Below, piece by piece: positions 9,252-18,457 of a stretch of 64,000 nt of DNA; the first letter of the stretch is position 1; every line of letters begins with the position of its first letter. The position numbers and the translations under genes are program-made. The notes beneath the pieces were generated by a model. That model searched no databases and was not told the origin of the DNA. It saw only the letters and a list, made by a program, of their open reading frames with translations. Source of the DNA: Cymbomonas tetramitiformis (Eukaryota; Chlorophyta; Pyramimonadophyceae; Pyramimonadales; Pyramimonadaceae); the NCBI GenBank assembly GCA_001247695.2, contig LGRX02003681.1, positions 1 to 64,000 on the forward strand. Reading direction: 5' to 3'.

Positions 9252-10346
9252 TTAGACGAGTTGATTTTGAATGTGCCTGGAAACCAGTATCGCACGAATC
9301 TGCTTCTCTTCTGGCATAACTAGTAGGCACACTCTACCAAGAATGTTCTTCACGAGCACACATGTATATGCTGAAGCTGTCTGTGCTTTCAACGTGGCCA
9401 CGCTATATCGATCGGCTTTTTCAACAACAGGCCATGTACGTAAGATTGCAACAAACTGCTGCTCGTCCTCGTGCGATTTCGTTACTGCCAGAAGGTAAAG
9501 TACTTCGCCGTAGGTGTCCATATCTCGGCATACAACGTTGCAGTCCCTTTTGATGTTCACGGCGAAGGAATCCAGCACACGGATCTCCGGACCAAACAAG
9601 ACTGCACGTTCATACCGCTGAACCGTTGCAATCTCCTCGTTGAAAAACTGAGATACAGCCGTTTCCGCTAGCTCGGACATGGCAAATGACGCTTCGCTCC
9701 AAGCCACAGGAGAGTCGCCAATCGGTCGTCGGAGACCAATAGTGTGCTTCTCAAAGAGAATGCCGTCGTCAAGCACAGGATAGAGTTCATCAGGCGGTGT
9801 GATGTTGTGTTCTCGAAGTCGTGAAATCGCTCGCAAAAGTGCTTCTCGTACGCAGTTCAATCGTGCCTGTAAACGTTCAGGTTCACACGTCACTTTATGT
9901 ACCAAAGCTGAGCCAAGACAGCCAAGAGTTGTTTCAACATATAGCTCTTTCCGATCCTTTAACGGGCCACCCTGGCGCTCGGATTGAATCAGGTGGCAAG
10001 CAGCCGAGTGTAGGTTCGACCTAAGCTCCTGAAAAACACCATTGCTCTCGTACAGAGTGGCGAGTTGTAAAACCGCCCCTTGTGCCCGGTCTTGACTCTC
10101 TGAGTATGTCAATCCAGGGTGGCAATCATACCACACGTGAAGCATAACGACATGTAAACAGTAAAAGACGTCAGCGAGAAAAGTTTGTGGCATGAATGAG
10201 TCGAGTTGCAGCAGTGGAAGGTAAACGGCAAACTGCCACGCAGTATCGTCATACGTCCATTGCGACCGTGCAGCCGTCAGCCGTTTCGGAGGTCGGGATA
10301 TATCTGACACGACGACCAGACTCAAGGGTATACAAACGCCGACCAC
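9252..10346 (-). pseudogene. Transposase-like C-terminal fragment
   Basis: A 364-codon open frame; its first 10 residues overlap viral fibre sequence, so genuine coding probably starts near 10310. The segment NLHSAACHLIQSERQGGPLKD..YVET, a following Arg-rich helix and a C-terminal beta-rich part (YGEVLYLLAVTK...FVAILRTWP) resemble the C-terminal halves of CACTA/EnSpm- or KDZ-type transposases with a DUF4218-like layout. No catalytic motif or inverted repeats were found. It interrupts the virus between capsid and fibre genes. It could instead be an unrelated host or viral gene. Confidence 0.35.
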
Positions 10347-10766
10347 ATTGGAGACCGTTCTATTGCGATCGGCCGCAATGCATTATCTATTAACAATACA
10401 ACAAGTAATGATACGATTGCAATTGGATCTGGGGCAGCCAACAATAATTGCGGTTCATTTGTTATAGCGATCGGTGACGATAGTGCTCAGGTAAACTGCA
10501 AAGACCAAGCAGTTAATATTGGCTATTTCTCCGGCGAATTTGCGTGCGGCGAGAATTCTGTAAACATTGGTGCTCTCGCAGGACAAAACTCTGCTCAGAG
10601 TGCGGTAAACACAGATAATGCAATTGTTTTGAATGCAAGTGGGGTAGAATTAAATGCCGGTGTCGCAAGTAGTTGTTATATCAGACCTATCAGGGTCAGT
10701 CCTGATCCAGCAAGCGAGTCACAAATGTTGCATTATGACACAGCATCCAATGAGGCAGCAGCCTTC
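10316..10766 (+). pseudogene. Viral fibre protein fragment with AIGxxA head repeats
   Basis: The frame encodes YadA/trimeric-autotransporter-like repeats: SIAIGRNA, TIAIGSGAA, FVIAIGDDSA, AVNIGYFSG and SVNIGALAG. These are followed by CYIRPIR and MLHYDTASNE, a pattern seen in fibres of large algal viruses. It would form a virion spike. The frame is cut at about 10766, where it runs without a stop into an unrelated Ty3 pol. A later piece of the same or a neighbouring fibre gene appears after 14110. Confidence 0.7.
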
Positions 10767-13247
10767 AGGGACACAATCTCCCAGCAGTCGGACTCGAAGT
10801 TCCTGCGTGCGTTGAAAGCGGAGTACACCCGAGAGGGATCACTCCGTTCGCTGCGAGAGAAGGTGAAGGCGGCGCCACACCAATGCCTACAGGACTTCAG
10901 GCTGGTGGGTGAGGTAGTTTGGAGAACCGCAGCAGGGAGATATCAGTTGGTGCTGGGGGAGGATTCTCCACTTCGGGAGGTAGTGATTCGTCATGCTCAC
11001 GAGCCATTGTCCTCAGGTCACACTGGGCGAGACAAGACTCTGGAAAGAGTGCTGCGACGCTTTTATTGGCGTGGTGCTGCAGAGGATGTGGGCACCTGGG
11101 TTGCATCCTGCGCGGTGTGCCAATCAGTGAGACCGCGGGGAACTTACCCGGATGGGTTGCTAAACCCTCACAGCATCCCGAACAGACCATGGCAAGATGT
11201 TGCGGTGGACTTCGTCACCGGCCTGCCAATATCAGAGAGGGGTAATGACGCTTTCGTGGCCTTCACGTGCAAGCTGACGAAGATGGTCCACGTTGTACCG
11301 ATGAACTTCGGCGACAGCTCCGCAGCTGTGGTGGCCAGAATCTACTTTGACTCGGTGTGGCGCTTGCATGGTGCACCTATGAAAATTGTCTCTGACCGTG
11401 ACCCGCGGTTTCAAGATGCCTTCTGGCAGGAGCTCATGAGACTGATGGGTGTGAAAGTGGCTCGCACCACGCCGTACAACCCTCGGTCTAACCGCCAAGC
11501 GGAACACAGCAACAGAGTTATTGAAGACATGCTCAGGTCCTTCGTAGACGCCAATGTGGAAGACTGGGACCTGTTCACCACTAACGTGGAGTTCGCGATC
11601 AATGACTCCAGAAGTGAATCTACTGGCTTCACGCCATTTGAGCTAGTGGTTGGATTCTCGCCGCTGTCGCAGTTGGACCTTTTCCTGGAGGCCGCGCAGT
11701 CCACCGCTGGACGACGAACAGGGGGAGTAGGTACCGCACACGAGGTGGCCGCGAAATTTTCGTCGCAGCTGCGGGACGCCAGGCAGCGGTTGGAGCTGGC
11801 TCAACAGCGCCAGCGCGAGCAGTTTGATCGCAGGCACGGACAGCGGGAGTATGCTGTTGGAGATCTGGTCTGGATAGAAGCGAAACATCTTACAGAGAAG
11901 GTGATGGATCGCTCCATCTGTAGGAAGTTGACCAAGCGCTGGCATGGTCCGGTCCCTGTGACCGAACGCTTCTTCAGTGATGTGCAGATGACCATGCCAG
12001 AGGCTGACAGGGGAGCTCCAGTAGCCTACCGCCTACGCCTCCCTCCACACTGGCGGATACACGACGTGTTCGCTCAACACCGCCTCAAACCGTACACCAG
12101 CGGTCAAGATGCTTTCGCCGCGCGAGATCACCTAGCAGTACCTGAAGAGGTGGTAGTGGACGGTCAGAAGGAAGCACACGTTGAGCGTATTCTTGCACGC
12201 CGGGTGCGGTCTGTTCGAGGAAAAGAGGTGGAAGAGTGGAAGGTTCGCTGGACCGGCTACTCCAAAGCTCACGACCAATGGAGGACGCGTGACAAACTCG
12301 AACGCGGAGGTCCACTTCAACAGCTTCGTGAATTCGAGCAAGCGAGACTGCACATGGAAGCACAAGTTCGCGACGAAGCCACTCGGCGACGCGAGCAACG
12401 TGGCCGTCACTCTGCTCAAGCTGGAATGACACTGGCTCACCTCATCACTAACCCCTGCGATGAACTGGACCAGCTCGAACAGATGGAACATGATATCCCT
12501 CTGCCGTGGGAACGTCAAGAGCGTACGGAAGATGGGTCGTTGGCACTGGTGACAGAGCTGCTGGCAATACAGACGGAAGTAACTCGCATGCCCAGAATTC
12601 TTGTACTTTTCAGCGGCACTGGCTCAGTAGAGAGAGAATTCCTGAATTGCTTCCCCTCCGCTTCAGTGGTGACCCTCGACTCCGAACACATCTGGCATCC
12701 CACTCATGTGCATGACATCCTACAGTGGGACTACAAACAATACCCGCCTGGATTCTTCGATGTCGTTTGGGCAGGTCCCCCCTGTAGGCAGTACAGTCAA
12801 GCGCGCACCACTGGAGGACCCCCTGATCTTCCCCAGGCTGACAAAATCGTACGGCGAGCATTGCAGATCATTGACTACTTGGAGCCAAAACATTGGTTCA
12901 TGGAGAACCCCAGAGGTCGCTTCCCCAACGCGCTGCGGCTTCGCCCCATGATGCGTCAACTTCCTCCCCCGCTGGTGTGTACCTACTGCATGTACGGCAC
13001 GCAATACATGAAGCCCAGCTGCATATGGACGAACTCAGCACCACCCACGCCCCTGCTACGCTGTACTGCTTCGACACCGTGTGCGTGCAGATGGGCAACC
13101 GGTGCTCATCCAGAGACTGCTCAGCTGGGACCTCATCCGCAGCAGACTGGAGCGGGCCAATCCGCGAGCGTATATCCCGTGCCAGCGCCCCTGCTGCGAC
13201 AACTTTTTCGACATTTACGCCTCCGCAAGACTGAAGACCCGCTTTAG
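10767..13247 (+). CDS. Ty3-type integrase-chromodomain-C5-methyltransferase polyprotein, 5'-truncated
   Basis: Numbering is from 10629, where the open frame begins in fibre sequence. The H2C2 zinc finger (HAHE...CAVC, about 122-164) precedes the integrase triad Asp194 (AVDFVTGLP), Asp256 (VSDRDPRF) and Glu292 (QAEHSNR). A GPY/F-like SH3 region follows, then a chromodomain (about 515-560, WKVRWTGYSKAHDQW). From 654 comes a cytosine-C5 methyltransferase: motif I VLFSGTGS, motif IV AGPPCRQYS with catalytic Cys, motif VI MENPRG, and a YGTQYMKPSCIWTN segment. Protease, RT and RNase H are absent. Cytosine methyltransferases captured by Ty3 retroelements are known from some algae and dinoflagellates (de Mendoza et al. 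2018). The last 60 residues may include a frameshift. Confidence 0.85.
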   Translation, partial: RDTISQQSDSKFLRALKAEYTREGSLRSLREKVKAAPHQCLQDFRLVGEVVWRTAAGRYQLVLGEDSPLREVVIRHAHEPLSSGHTGRDKTLERVLRRFYWRGAAEDVGTWVASCAVCQSVRPRGTYPDGLLNPHSIPNRPWQDVAVDFVTGLPISERGNDAFVAFTCKLTKMVHVVPMNFGDSSAAVVARIYFDSVWRLHGAPMKIVSDRDPRFQDAFWQELMRLMGVKVARTTPYNPRSNRQAEHSNRVIEDMLRSFVDANVEDWDLFTTNVEFAINDSRSESTGFTPFELVVGFSPLSQLDLFLEAAQSTAGRRTGGVGTAHEVAAKFSSQLRDARQRLELAQQRQREQFDRRHGQREYAVGDLVWIEAKHLTEKVMDRSICRKLTKRWHGPVPVTERFFSDVQMTMPEADRGAPVAYRLRLPPHWRIHDVFAQHRLKPYTSGQDAFAARDHLAVPEEVVVDGQKEAHVERILARRVRSVRGKEVEEWKVRWTGYSKAHDQWRTRDKLERGGPLQQLREFEQARLHMEAQVRDEATRRREQRGRHSAQAGMTLAHLITNPCDELDQLEQMEHDIPLPWERQERTEDGSLALVTELLAIQTEVTRMPRILVLFSGTGSVEREFLNCFPSASVVTLDSEHIWHPTHVHDILQWDYKQYPPGFFDVVWAGPPCRQYSQARTTGGPPDLPQADKIVRRALQIIDYLEPKHWFMENPRGRFPNALRLRPMMRQLPPPLVCTYCMYGTQYMKPSCIWTNSAPPTPLLRCTASTPCACRWATGAHPETAQLGPHPQQTGAGQSASVYPVPAPLLRQLFRHLRLRKTEDPL

Positions 13248-13965
13248 ATTCCAAGCGGCACCCTCCTTCGTGAAAGTGGTGCCCTGGTAGCGGCAGGCAA
13301 GTTGTGCTCGAAGAGGAACCAGAGAACCTAAGAACTGGAAACAAAAGGAACCAGAAAACCTAAGAACTGGAACTTAGATAGGTACCTTAGCGGAGTGATC
13401 CCAGGAGGTAGACCACTCCTAAGGGGGGGAGAGTTGTGCCCGGAGGCACAGCGTGAGCCGATATGCCTATGCGTCTATATGTGTGTCATCGGGGGTAATC
13501 TGGGATTGGCACGATGACAGTGAAATTGGGCTTGAAATCACGATGAGAATGAATACCAGATGTCCGGGGTATGACAGTATGTCACTATGACACTATGGCA
13601 GTATGACACTATAGTAGTATGACAGTACTGTGGGGGGGTGTCATCGTGGCACTCAGTCAGACCCTCGAAGAATGGTCAGATTCGTATCGGGGTTGAAAAG
13701 ACAATGAAATCGAATATCATATGTCGGGGCTATGACAGTATGACACTATGACACTATGACAGTATGACAGTACAGTAGTATGACAGTACTGTGGGGCAGT
13801 CATCGTGTCAGTCTGTCGTTATAGCATCTGAATCGAGAATGACGAATCGGAATTAGAAATGAGATCGGATTGGGAATTGAACGTTGAGCCGAAGTGTGAC
13901 ATCGGCTCTCGAGTGGTTGACCCTGCAACCTGAGTGACGAGTGAATAAGTGGAGCACTTGAGAAG
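13248..13965 (+). repeat. Polypurine tract and probable 3' LTR of the Ty3 element
   Basis: A purine run AAGGGGGGGAGAG (13421-13433) precedes TGTGCCCGGAGGC (from about 13435), the expected start of a 3' LTR. The right limit is unclear; viral sequence resumes by about 13,970-14,110. The segment holds clusters of an 8-10-base motif (TATGACAGTA, TATGACACTA) at 13560-13640 and 13728-13795. No second LTR copy exists in the window, so the LTR call is inferential. Confidence 0.45.
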
Positions 13966-14109
13966 TGTTTAGCCTTCAGAGCTCGGAACCGAATTATCGT
14001 TTGTACCTCAATCTGGCCCTGATCCAGTATATTATAAAATCCGAATGTTGTACCTTTGCACGTTCAATCAAAAACATATTTCCGAGCATCTGTCGTAGTG
14101 CCCCTGGCA

Positions 14110-14818
14110 CAAAACTAACATTGATTTATTTGGAACAAAAGTATCAGGTAATTCATTTATTGGTTTGAATACCGCTGATGTAGACATACCAAGTGCTGAA
14201 ACTATACATTTTATAAATTTTCAAAGGAAACCTGATGCAGCTACAAATAGATTTTTCAGAATTAACATGTCGGGTGATATCAATGGAGCTCGTAACGTAG
14301 CAGCAACTACTATTCAAGCTGAAACGGCATTGGAAGTAATGACCAAACCGACAACAATACCATCTGTTCCAAATCAAGAAATCTTGGTATGGGACAACAA
14401 TGTTATCAAAGCGATTGATCTTGGCACATCAGTACAAACGCCAAATTTACAATCGGTTACATCTGTCAATAATAAATCAACAAATGATATTATATTATAT
14501 AAAACCGACGGAGAACCATCGGTGATCGGTGCCAACTCGATGAATAACACATTACCAAACGGAGATTTGGGTTTTAGTTTTTTCTTTTTACAGGCTGACA
14601 CAGACCAAGCGAGAAATAAAACTATATTTCGGTTTCAAGTTGACAAATTTCCAGTTGCGACTGATGCTTCAACATTACCGTTAGGTTGTTTATACGTTGA
14701 CGAGAATAATTTTATAAAAATGAATACGAAGTACATGAATAAAAATGAATATTTGGGTTTCCATAAGATATCGGAAGAGAAAAACGGTAAATGTATACGA
14801 AAAACGGTAAAACACTAG
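14110..14818 (+). pseudogene. Viral fibre or tail-like gene, 3' portion
   Basis: The frame opens after a stop near 14090 and encodes NIDLFGTKVSGNSFIGLNTADV, then about 200 residues of strand-rich Asn/Thr/Ser sequence. It shares AT-rich composition with the viral genes and ends just before a hairpin cluster. Its opening looks like the interior of a fibre shaft, so it is probably the downstream part of the fibre gene split by the Ty3 element. I see no enzymatic motif. Confidence 0.5.
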
Positions 14819-14820
14819 TA

Positions 14821-15025
14821 TATATAATATAATTCAATATTGGCAACAATTGCCGTATAGACTTATAAATCACGCGGAATGTATCCAAAACAGTAATATG
14901 TTATATAATATATGATATTGGCAACATTTAACGTTCTACTGATCCAATCTGGCGATCACGCTAAATGTTGCCCAAACAGTAATATATATAATATAATTCA
15001 ATATTGGAAACAATTAGCGTTCTGT
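14821..15025. terminator. Hairpin cluster after the fibre gene
   Basis: ACGCTAAATGTTGCC (14958-14972) pairs with GGAAACAATTAGCGT (15006-15020) at 13 of 15 positions. Half-arms of the same motif lie at about 14841 (TTGGCAACAATTGCCG) and 14929 (TTGGCAACATTTAACG). This is the same family as the hairpins at 1919 and 6128. Confidence 0.55.
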
Positions 15026-15082
15026 TGATCGATCACGGTGTCGGCTTATGAAGATCTGCCATAGATAACCGTAGGTGCTCAT

Positions 15083-15193
15083 TACATGGGAAGCGTTCCG
15101 AAATACTGGGAAATCCTGGCAAAATACAGAAGGTACTTAAGGAATACAGTTGTATTTAATAAGGATACTCCCCCTCTACACGCTTCCCATGTA
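15083..15193. repeat. Short foldback element
   Basis: TACATGGGAAGCG (15083-15095) and its exact reverse complement (15181-15193) enclose about 85 bases without coding potential. It is followed by a 90-base G/A-only-like run. It could be a miniature inverted-repeat element. Confidence 0.5.
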
Positions 15194-15371
15194 GTGGGGA
15201 GGGGAGGGAGGGGAAAGGGGGGAAAGGGGGGAGGGGGAAAGGGGGGGAGGGGGGGGAGAGGGAGGAAGGGCTATGTTGCATGATCGCCCCCGGGCGTAAA
15301 TTACGCGTAAATTGCGTATTTCGGGCCTTGTGAGTTTTACGCGTAACACGTAACACGCCATAGGAATCTCA

Positions 15372-15645
15372 CCCAAATATAGGCTGAAATTCAACCTATA
15401 TATGAGCTGAAATTCAACCTATATATGAGGCTATATATGAGCTGAAATTCAGCCTATATATGAGGCTATATATGAGCTGAAATTCAGCCTATATATCACC
15501 TGAATTTCAGCCTATATATCACCTGAATTTCAGCCTATATATGAGCTAAAATTCAGATATAGGCTGAAATTCAGCCTATATGTGAGGCGATGTACAAGCT
15601 GAAATTCAGCTTATATATGAGCTGAAATTCAGCCTATATATGAGC
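15372..15645. repeat. 22-23-bp palindrome-rich tandem repeats
   Basis: Units of the type GCTGAAATTCAGCCTATATA alternate in both orientations; GCTGAAATTCAGC is itself a palindrome. The array ends abruptly at the left end of the retroelement. Confidence 0.85.
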
Positions 15646-15862
15646 TGTCGCAAACGCGTGCATATGATGGTACAAACATTCTCGGAATCGGACGAACTTA
15701 ACACTCGCGACTGGTCATAAGCGTCATTAACATTCACTGGTGTCGGTAACTGTTCGAGCAATTCTCAACACAGCATAAGATCGTAAAGCTACAAAATTTT
15801 TAAAATTCTGATATCCTGAGATCGAACGCTGAACTCTTACATGCAAGCCCAGATTTCTAACA
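15642..15862 (-). repeat. Partial LTR (B half), outer left
   Basis: About 220 bases nearly identical to 16387-16605, ending in AGCT against the tandem-repeat array. It begins TGTTAGAAAT on the minus strand, immediately after the CATACTTTTTCA end of the full LTR. Confidence 0.85.
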
Positions 15863-16605
15863 TGAAAAAGTATGAAAACAGCAGTAAAATGTATCCGTCA
15901 AAATTGACATTATATCACAAAATACGAATTATTGTGTACAAAAGCTGTGAGCAGAACTGTCTTAGCAATCTAGCACTGGCACGCGAACAGCCACCTAGCA
16001 CTTGCGAAGGCAAAACAATAATGAGTCCACTGCTCTGACCTTCGGTCAGAGGTCACTTATCTCTCAATGCTCTGTCACATTTCCCAAAACTGTAACGGGT
16101 TCTAGCCCTCGAATCTTCATCTGGCCAATGGAAAGTCATTATTCCATGCCAGCTTTAATACTGTTACCGCTTAACACATTCTGACTGACACGTCAGTGGC
16201 AAAGGAGTCACTGCCGTCGTCATCGTATCATTCCTCAGTAACCTGATATTGACAATATCTTCTCTGACAAGTCTGCATCTCACAGATGGTCATCTTCGCA
16301 AAGCCTGTCATACTGTCACCACTGTCATGCGTGTCACCAGCTGAACAAACCCGGCGCGGTACCATGAGAAGCCGGCGTTTGTTACAGCTGTCGCAAACGC
16401 GTGCATATGATGGTACAAACATTCTCGGAATCGGACGAACTTAACACTCGCGACTGGTCATAAGCGTCATTAACATTCACTGGTGTCGGTAACTGTTCGA
16501 GCAATTCTCAACACAGCATAAGATCGTAAAGCTACAAAATTTTTAAAATTCTGATATCCTGAGATCGAACGCTGAACTCTTACATGCAAGCCCAGATTTC
16601 CAACA
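15863..16605 (-). repeat. Full-length 3' LTR (743 bp)
   Basis: On the minus strand it starts TGTTGGAAAT right after the purine tract and ends CATACTTTTTCA, the canonical TG...CA form. The A half matches 27306-27834. Confidence 0.85.
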
Positions 16606-16613
16606 TCCCCCAT
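16606..16613 (-). other. Polypurine tract
   Basis: ATGGGGGA on the minus strand lies directly against the TG of the 3' LTR. This is the expected plus-strand primer site, and it fixes the LTR boundary. Confidence 0.7.
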
Positions 16614-16642
16614 CTGTAGCTGCTGCGTGCAGTAGCACAGAC

Positions 16643-17851
16643 TCAAATATGGGCTTGTTCAGCATACTGGGTCGTATCATCATCTGCCATGAACTTGCCC
16701 AAGCTGAAAGTGAACATACCAATGCCTTCACCTTCTCCGCCCTGTAACATTCTGGCTCTGACCAGCGGATTCTTGAACACCAAGACCCACATACACCTGC
16801 GGCCAATAGGTCCATGTTCCAGATGCCCAATCACATGCAAGCGTCCTGTCTGACTCAATCGTCTGAAGTACGCAGCCCTGCTCTCGGTCATGTCTGTCAA
16901 GTAATAAGATGGAACGTGGACACATGCCACCACACGACTGGCCATTACTGCCAACGGAAACGCGATATCCAGCGCTGCGAACCAAGGTGAAGTCACCACT
17001 GCGTCACAAACGCCATACTTCTCCTTCCATATGCGATAGTTACCTGGCTGAAGTGCGTCATGCGCCTCAGACCAACCCAACTGAGAGTTCCAGTCATTGT
17101 TCATGAATCTCAACTGCGGCCATTGCTCCACCATCACCTCACTGATGACCCCAGTGCCTGCCCATGGGTCCCACACGCCATCGACGGACTTCCAGTCCAC
17201 CTCTGTCGCCAAACGCCTCACCTCAGAGGGCACTGTGATGACCAGTTCAAGCCCCCACTGCAGCGCGCTAGCTTCTCTCACCTGAGCCTTAGTCATGTGT
17301 CTCAGCTCTCCTCGTCTTTCAACTTCTTCTTCAGCCAACGCAGGCACAAGAGGTGCATCCCTCAGATGCCTTGCCATGGCCTTCTGTTCCCGATATTTCT
17401 TGCTCAGCACCGTGCGATGCCCCTCATTCCAATGCCCTGGCATGAAGATCTGCACAGCCTCAGAGAGCTTGTCCTGTCTTCCCCAATCAATCTGATCTGG
17501 CATGCCCAAGAACATGTCCTCCTCTTTCAACAGCATCTCCCTTGATGAGATGGCATGCCAAGGCTGAAACTTGTCTCCCTTCACCACCCGACGGGGACCC
17601 ACGTCTGCTGGCAACAGGCGCATCTCCGCGGACAGCTTCTCATTCAATTGCTGCTCCTTCATGCCCAGTCTATCCTCTAGGGCACCAGGACTCTCATCTT
17701 TCTGGGTCTGCACCTCAGCGTTGGCGGCTTGCATCCCCGTGCCTGAGCACCTGGGACATAGCCACTCGCCTTCTGGTACTCCATCCAGTGCTGGGGTCAG
17801 ACACCACAAGTGGTACCCCCTGTTGCATGCATCGCACAACAACATCTCTGC
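16643..17851 (-). CDS. PHD-finger C half plus Rossmann methyltransferase-like domain
   Basis: The 400-residue frame opens with MLLCDACNRGYHLWCL then EGEWLCPRC, the second half of a PHD zinc finger. The first half ends the frame at 18455. A charged linker (about 40-220) leads to a methyltransferase-like fold: motif I VWDPWAGTG (224-232, SAM-binding), acidic NDWN (250-253), and SPWF at 286-289 in the place of the NPPY/F catalytic motif of N6-adenine methyltransferases. C-terminal strands contain CMWVLVFK. The replaced motif leaves catalysis uncertain. PHD fingers read histone H3 tails, which here would fit targeted integration. In the uninterrupted element this is the C-terminus of pol. Confidence 0.7.
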   Translation of the reverse strand, partial: AEMLLCDACNRGYHLWCLTPALDGVPEGEWLCPRCSGTGMQAANAEVQTQKDESPGALEDRLGMKEQQLNEKLSAEMRLLPADVGPRRVVKGDKFQPWHAISSREMLLKEEDMFLGMPDQIDWGRQDKLSEAVQIFMPGHWNEGHRTVLSKKYREQKAMARHLRDAPLVPALAEEEVERRGELRHMTKAQVREASALQWGLELVITVPSEVRRLATEVDWKSVDGVWDPWAGTGVISEVMVEQWPQLRFMNNDWNSQLGWSEAHDALQPGNYRIWKEKYGVCDAVVTSPWFAALDIAFPLAVMASRVVACVHVPSYYLTDMTESRAAYFRRLSQTGRLHVIGHLEHGPIGRRCMWVLVFKNPLVRARMLQGGEGEGIGMFTFSLGKFMADDDTTQYAEQAHI

Positions 17852-18457
17852 ATTTTACCGGGTAAAGGATTTTCGGCCTTGGTAATACCGGTAAAATTAC
17901 CGGTAATACTTTACTGGGTAATACCGTGGTAATACCGACGTGCGAGGGACTCTCAAAACCTTGCCCACGAGGCCATTCTCTCTACACACACTTTTGCGCA
18001 CTGCCCCCACGAGGCCATTCTCTCTACACACACTTTTGCGCACTGCCCCCACGAGGACATTATCTATACACACACTTTTGCGCACTGCCCCAAATGTCCG
18101 ATTCCGACATTTTTAAATGGGTATGGCACCGCCACGCAGGCCCGTCAACGAAAATGTTGAGTAAAGTTTCGATGAGACGAATTCACGGAACCACTACCCA
18201 TGGATGGCGGCTGGTAACCTGGTATGGTAGTCACGGATTCATGGTAACACAGGGGTAAAATGGGGTAAAATCGCGATTCCAGGTGGTAATACCGATGGTA
18301 ATACCAAAATGGTATTACCAATGGTAAAGGATTTTGGGAATTTGGCACTTTACCACACTAGAGCATGGTAAAGGATTATGGGCCTTGGTATTACCGGTAA
18401 AATTACCGGGTAATACCGGTAAAGGTATTACCAGTGGTAAAACCAGTGCCAGCCTTA
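17852..18457. mobile_element. 606-bp insertion with 18-bp target duplication in the PHD finger
   Basis: The 18-mer GCACAACAACATCTCTGC occurs at 17834-17851 and again at 18458-18475, flanking the insert exactly. Removing the insert and one copy joins the two PHD halves in frame (CEVCRKTDGEAEMLLC to DACNRGYHLWC). The insert is rich in GGTAATACC/GGTAAA words at both ends and carries a three-copy ~55-bp repeat (CCCCACGAGG.CATT..CTACACACACT) at 17960-18085. It has no ORF. A long duplication points to target-primed (LINE/SINE-type) insertion rather than a cut-and-paste element. Confidence 0.85.

Noticed and set aside
15156..15394. Pro/Ser-rich minus-strand ORFs
   Set aside because: Translation of a G/A-only low-complexity run; no protein character.
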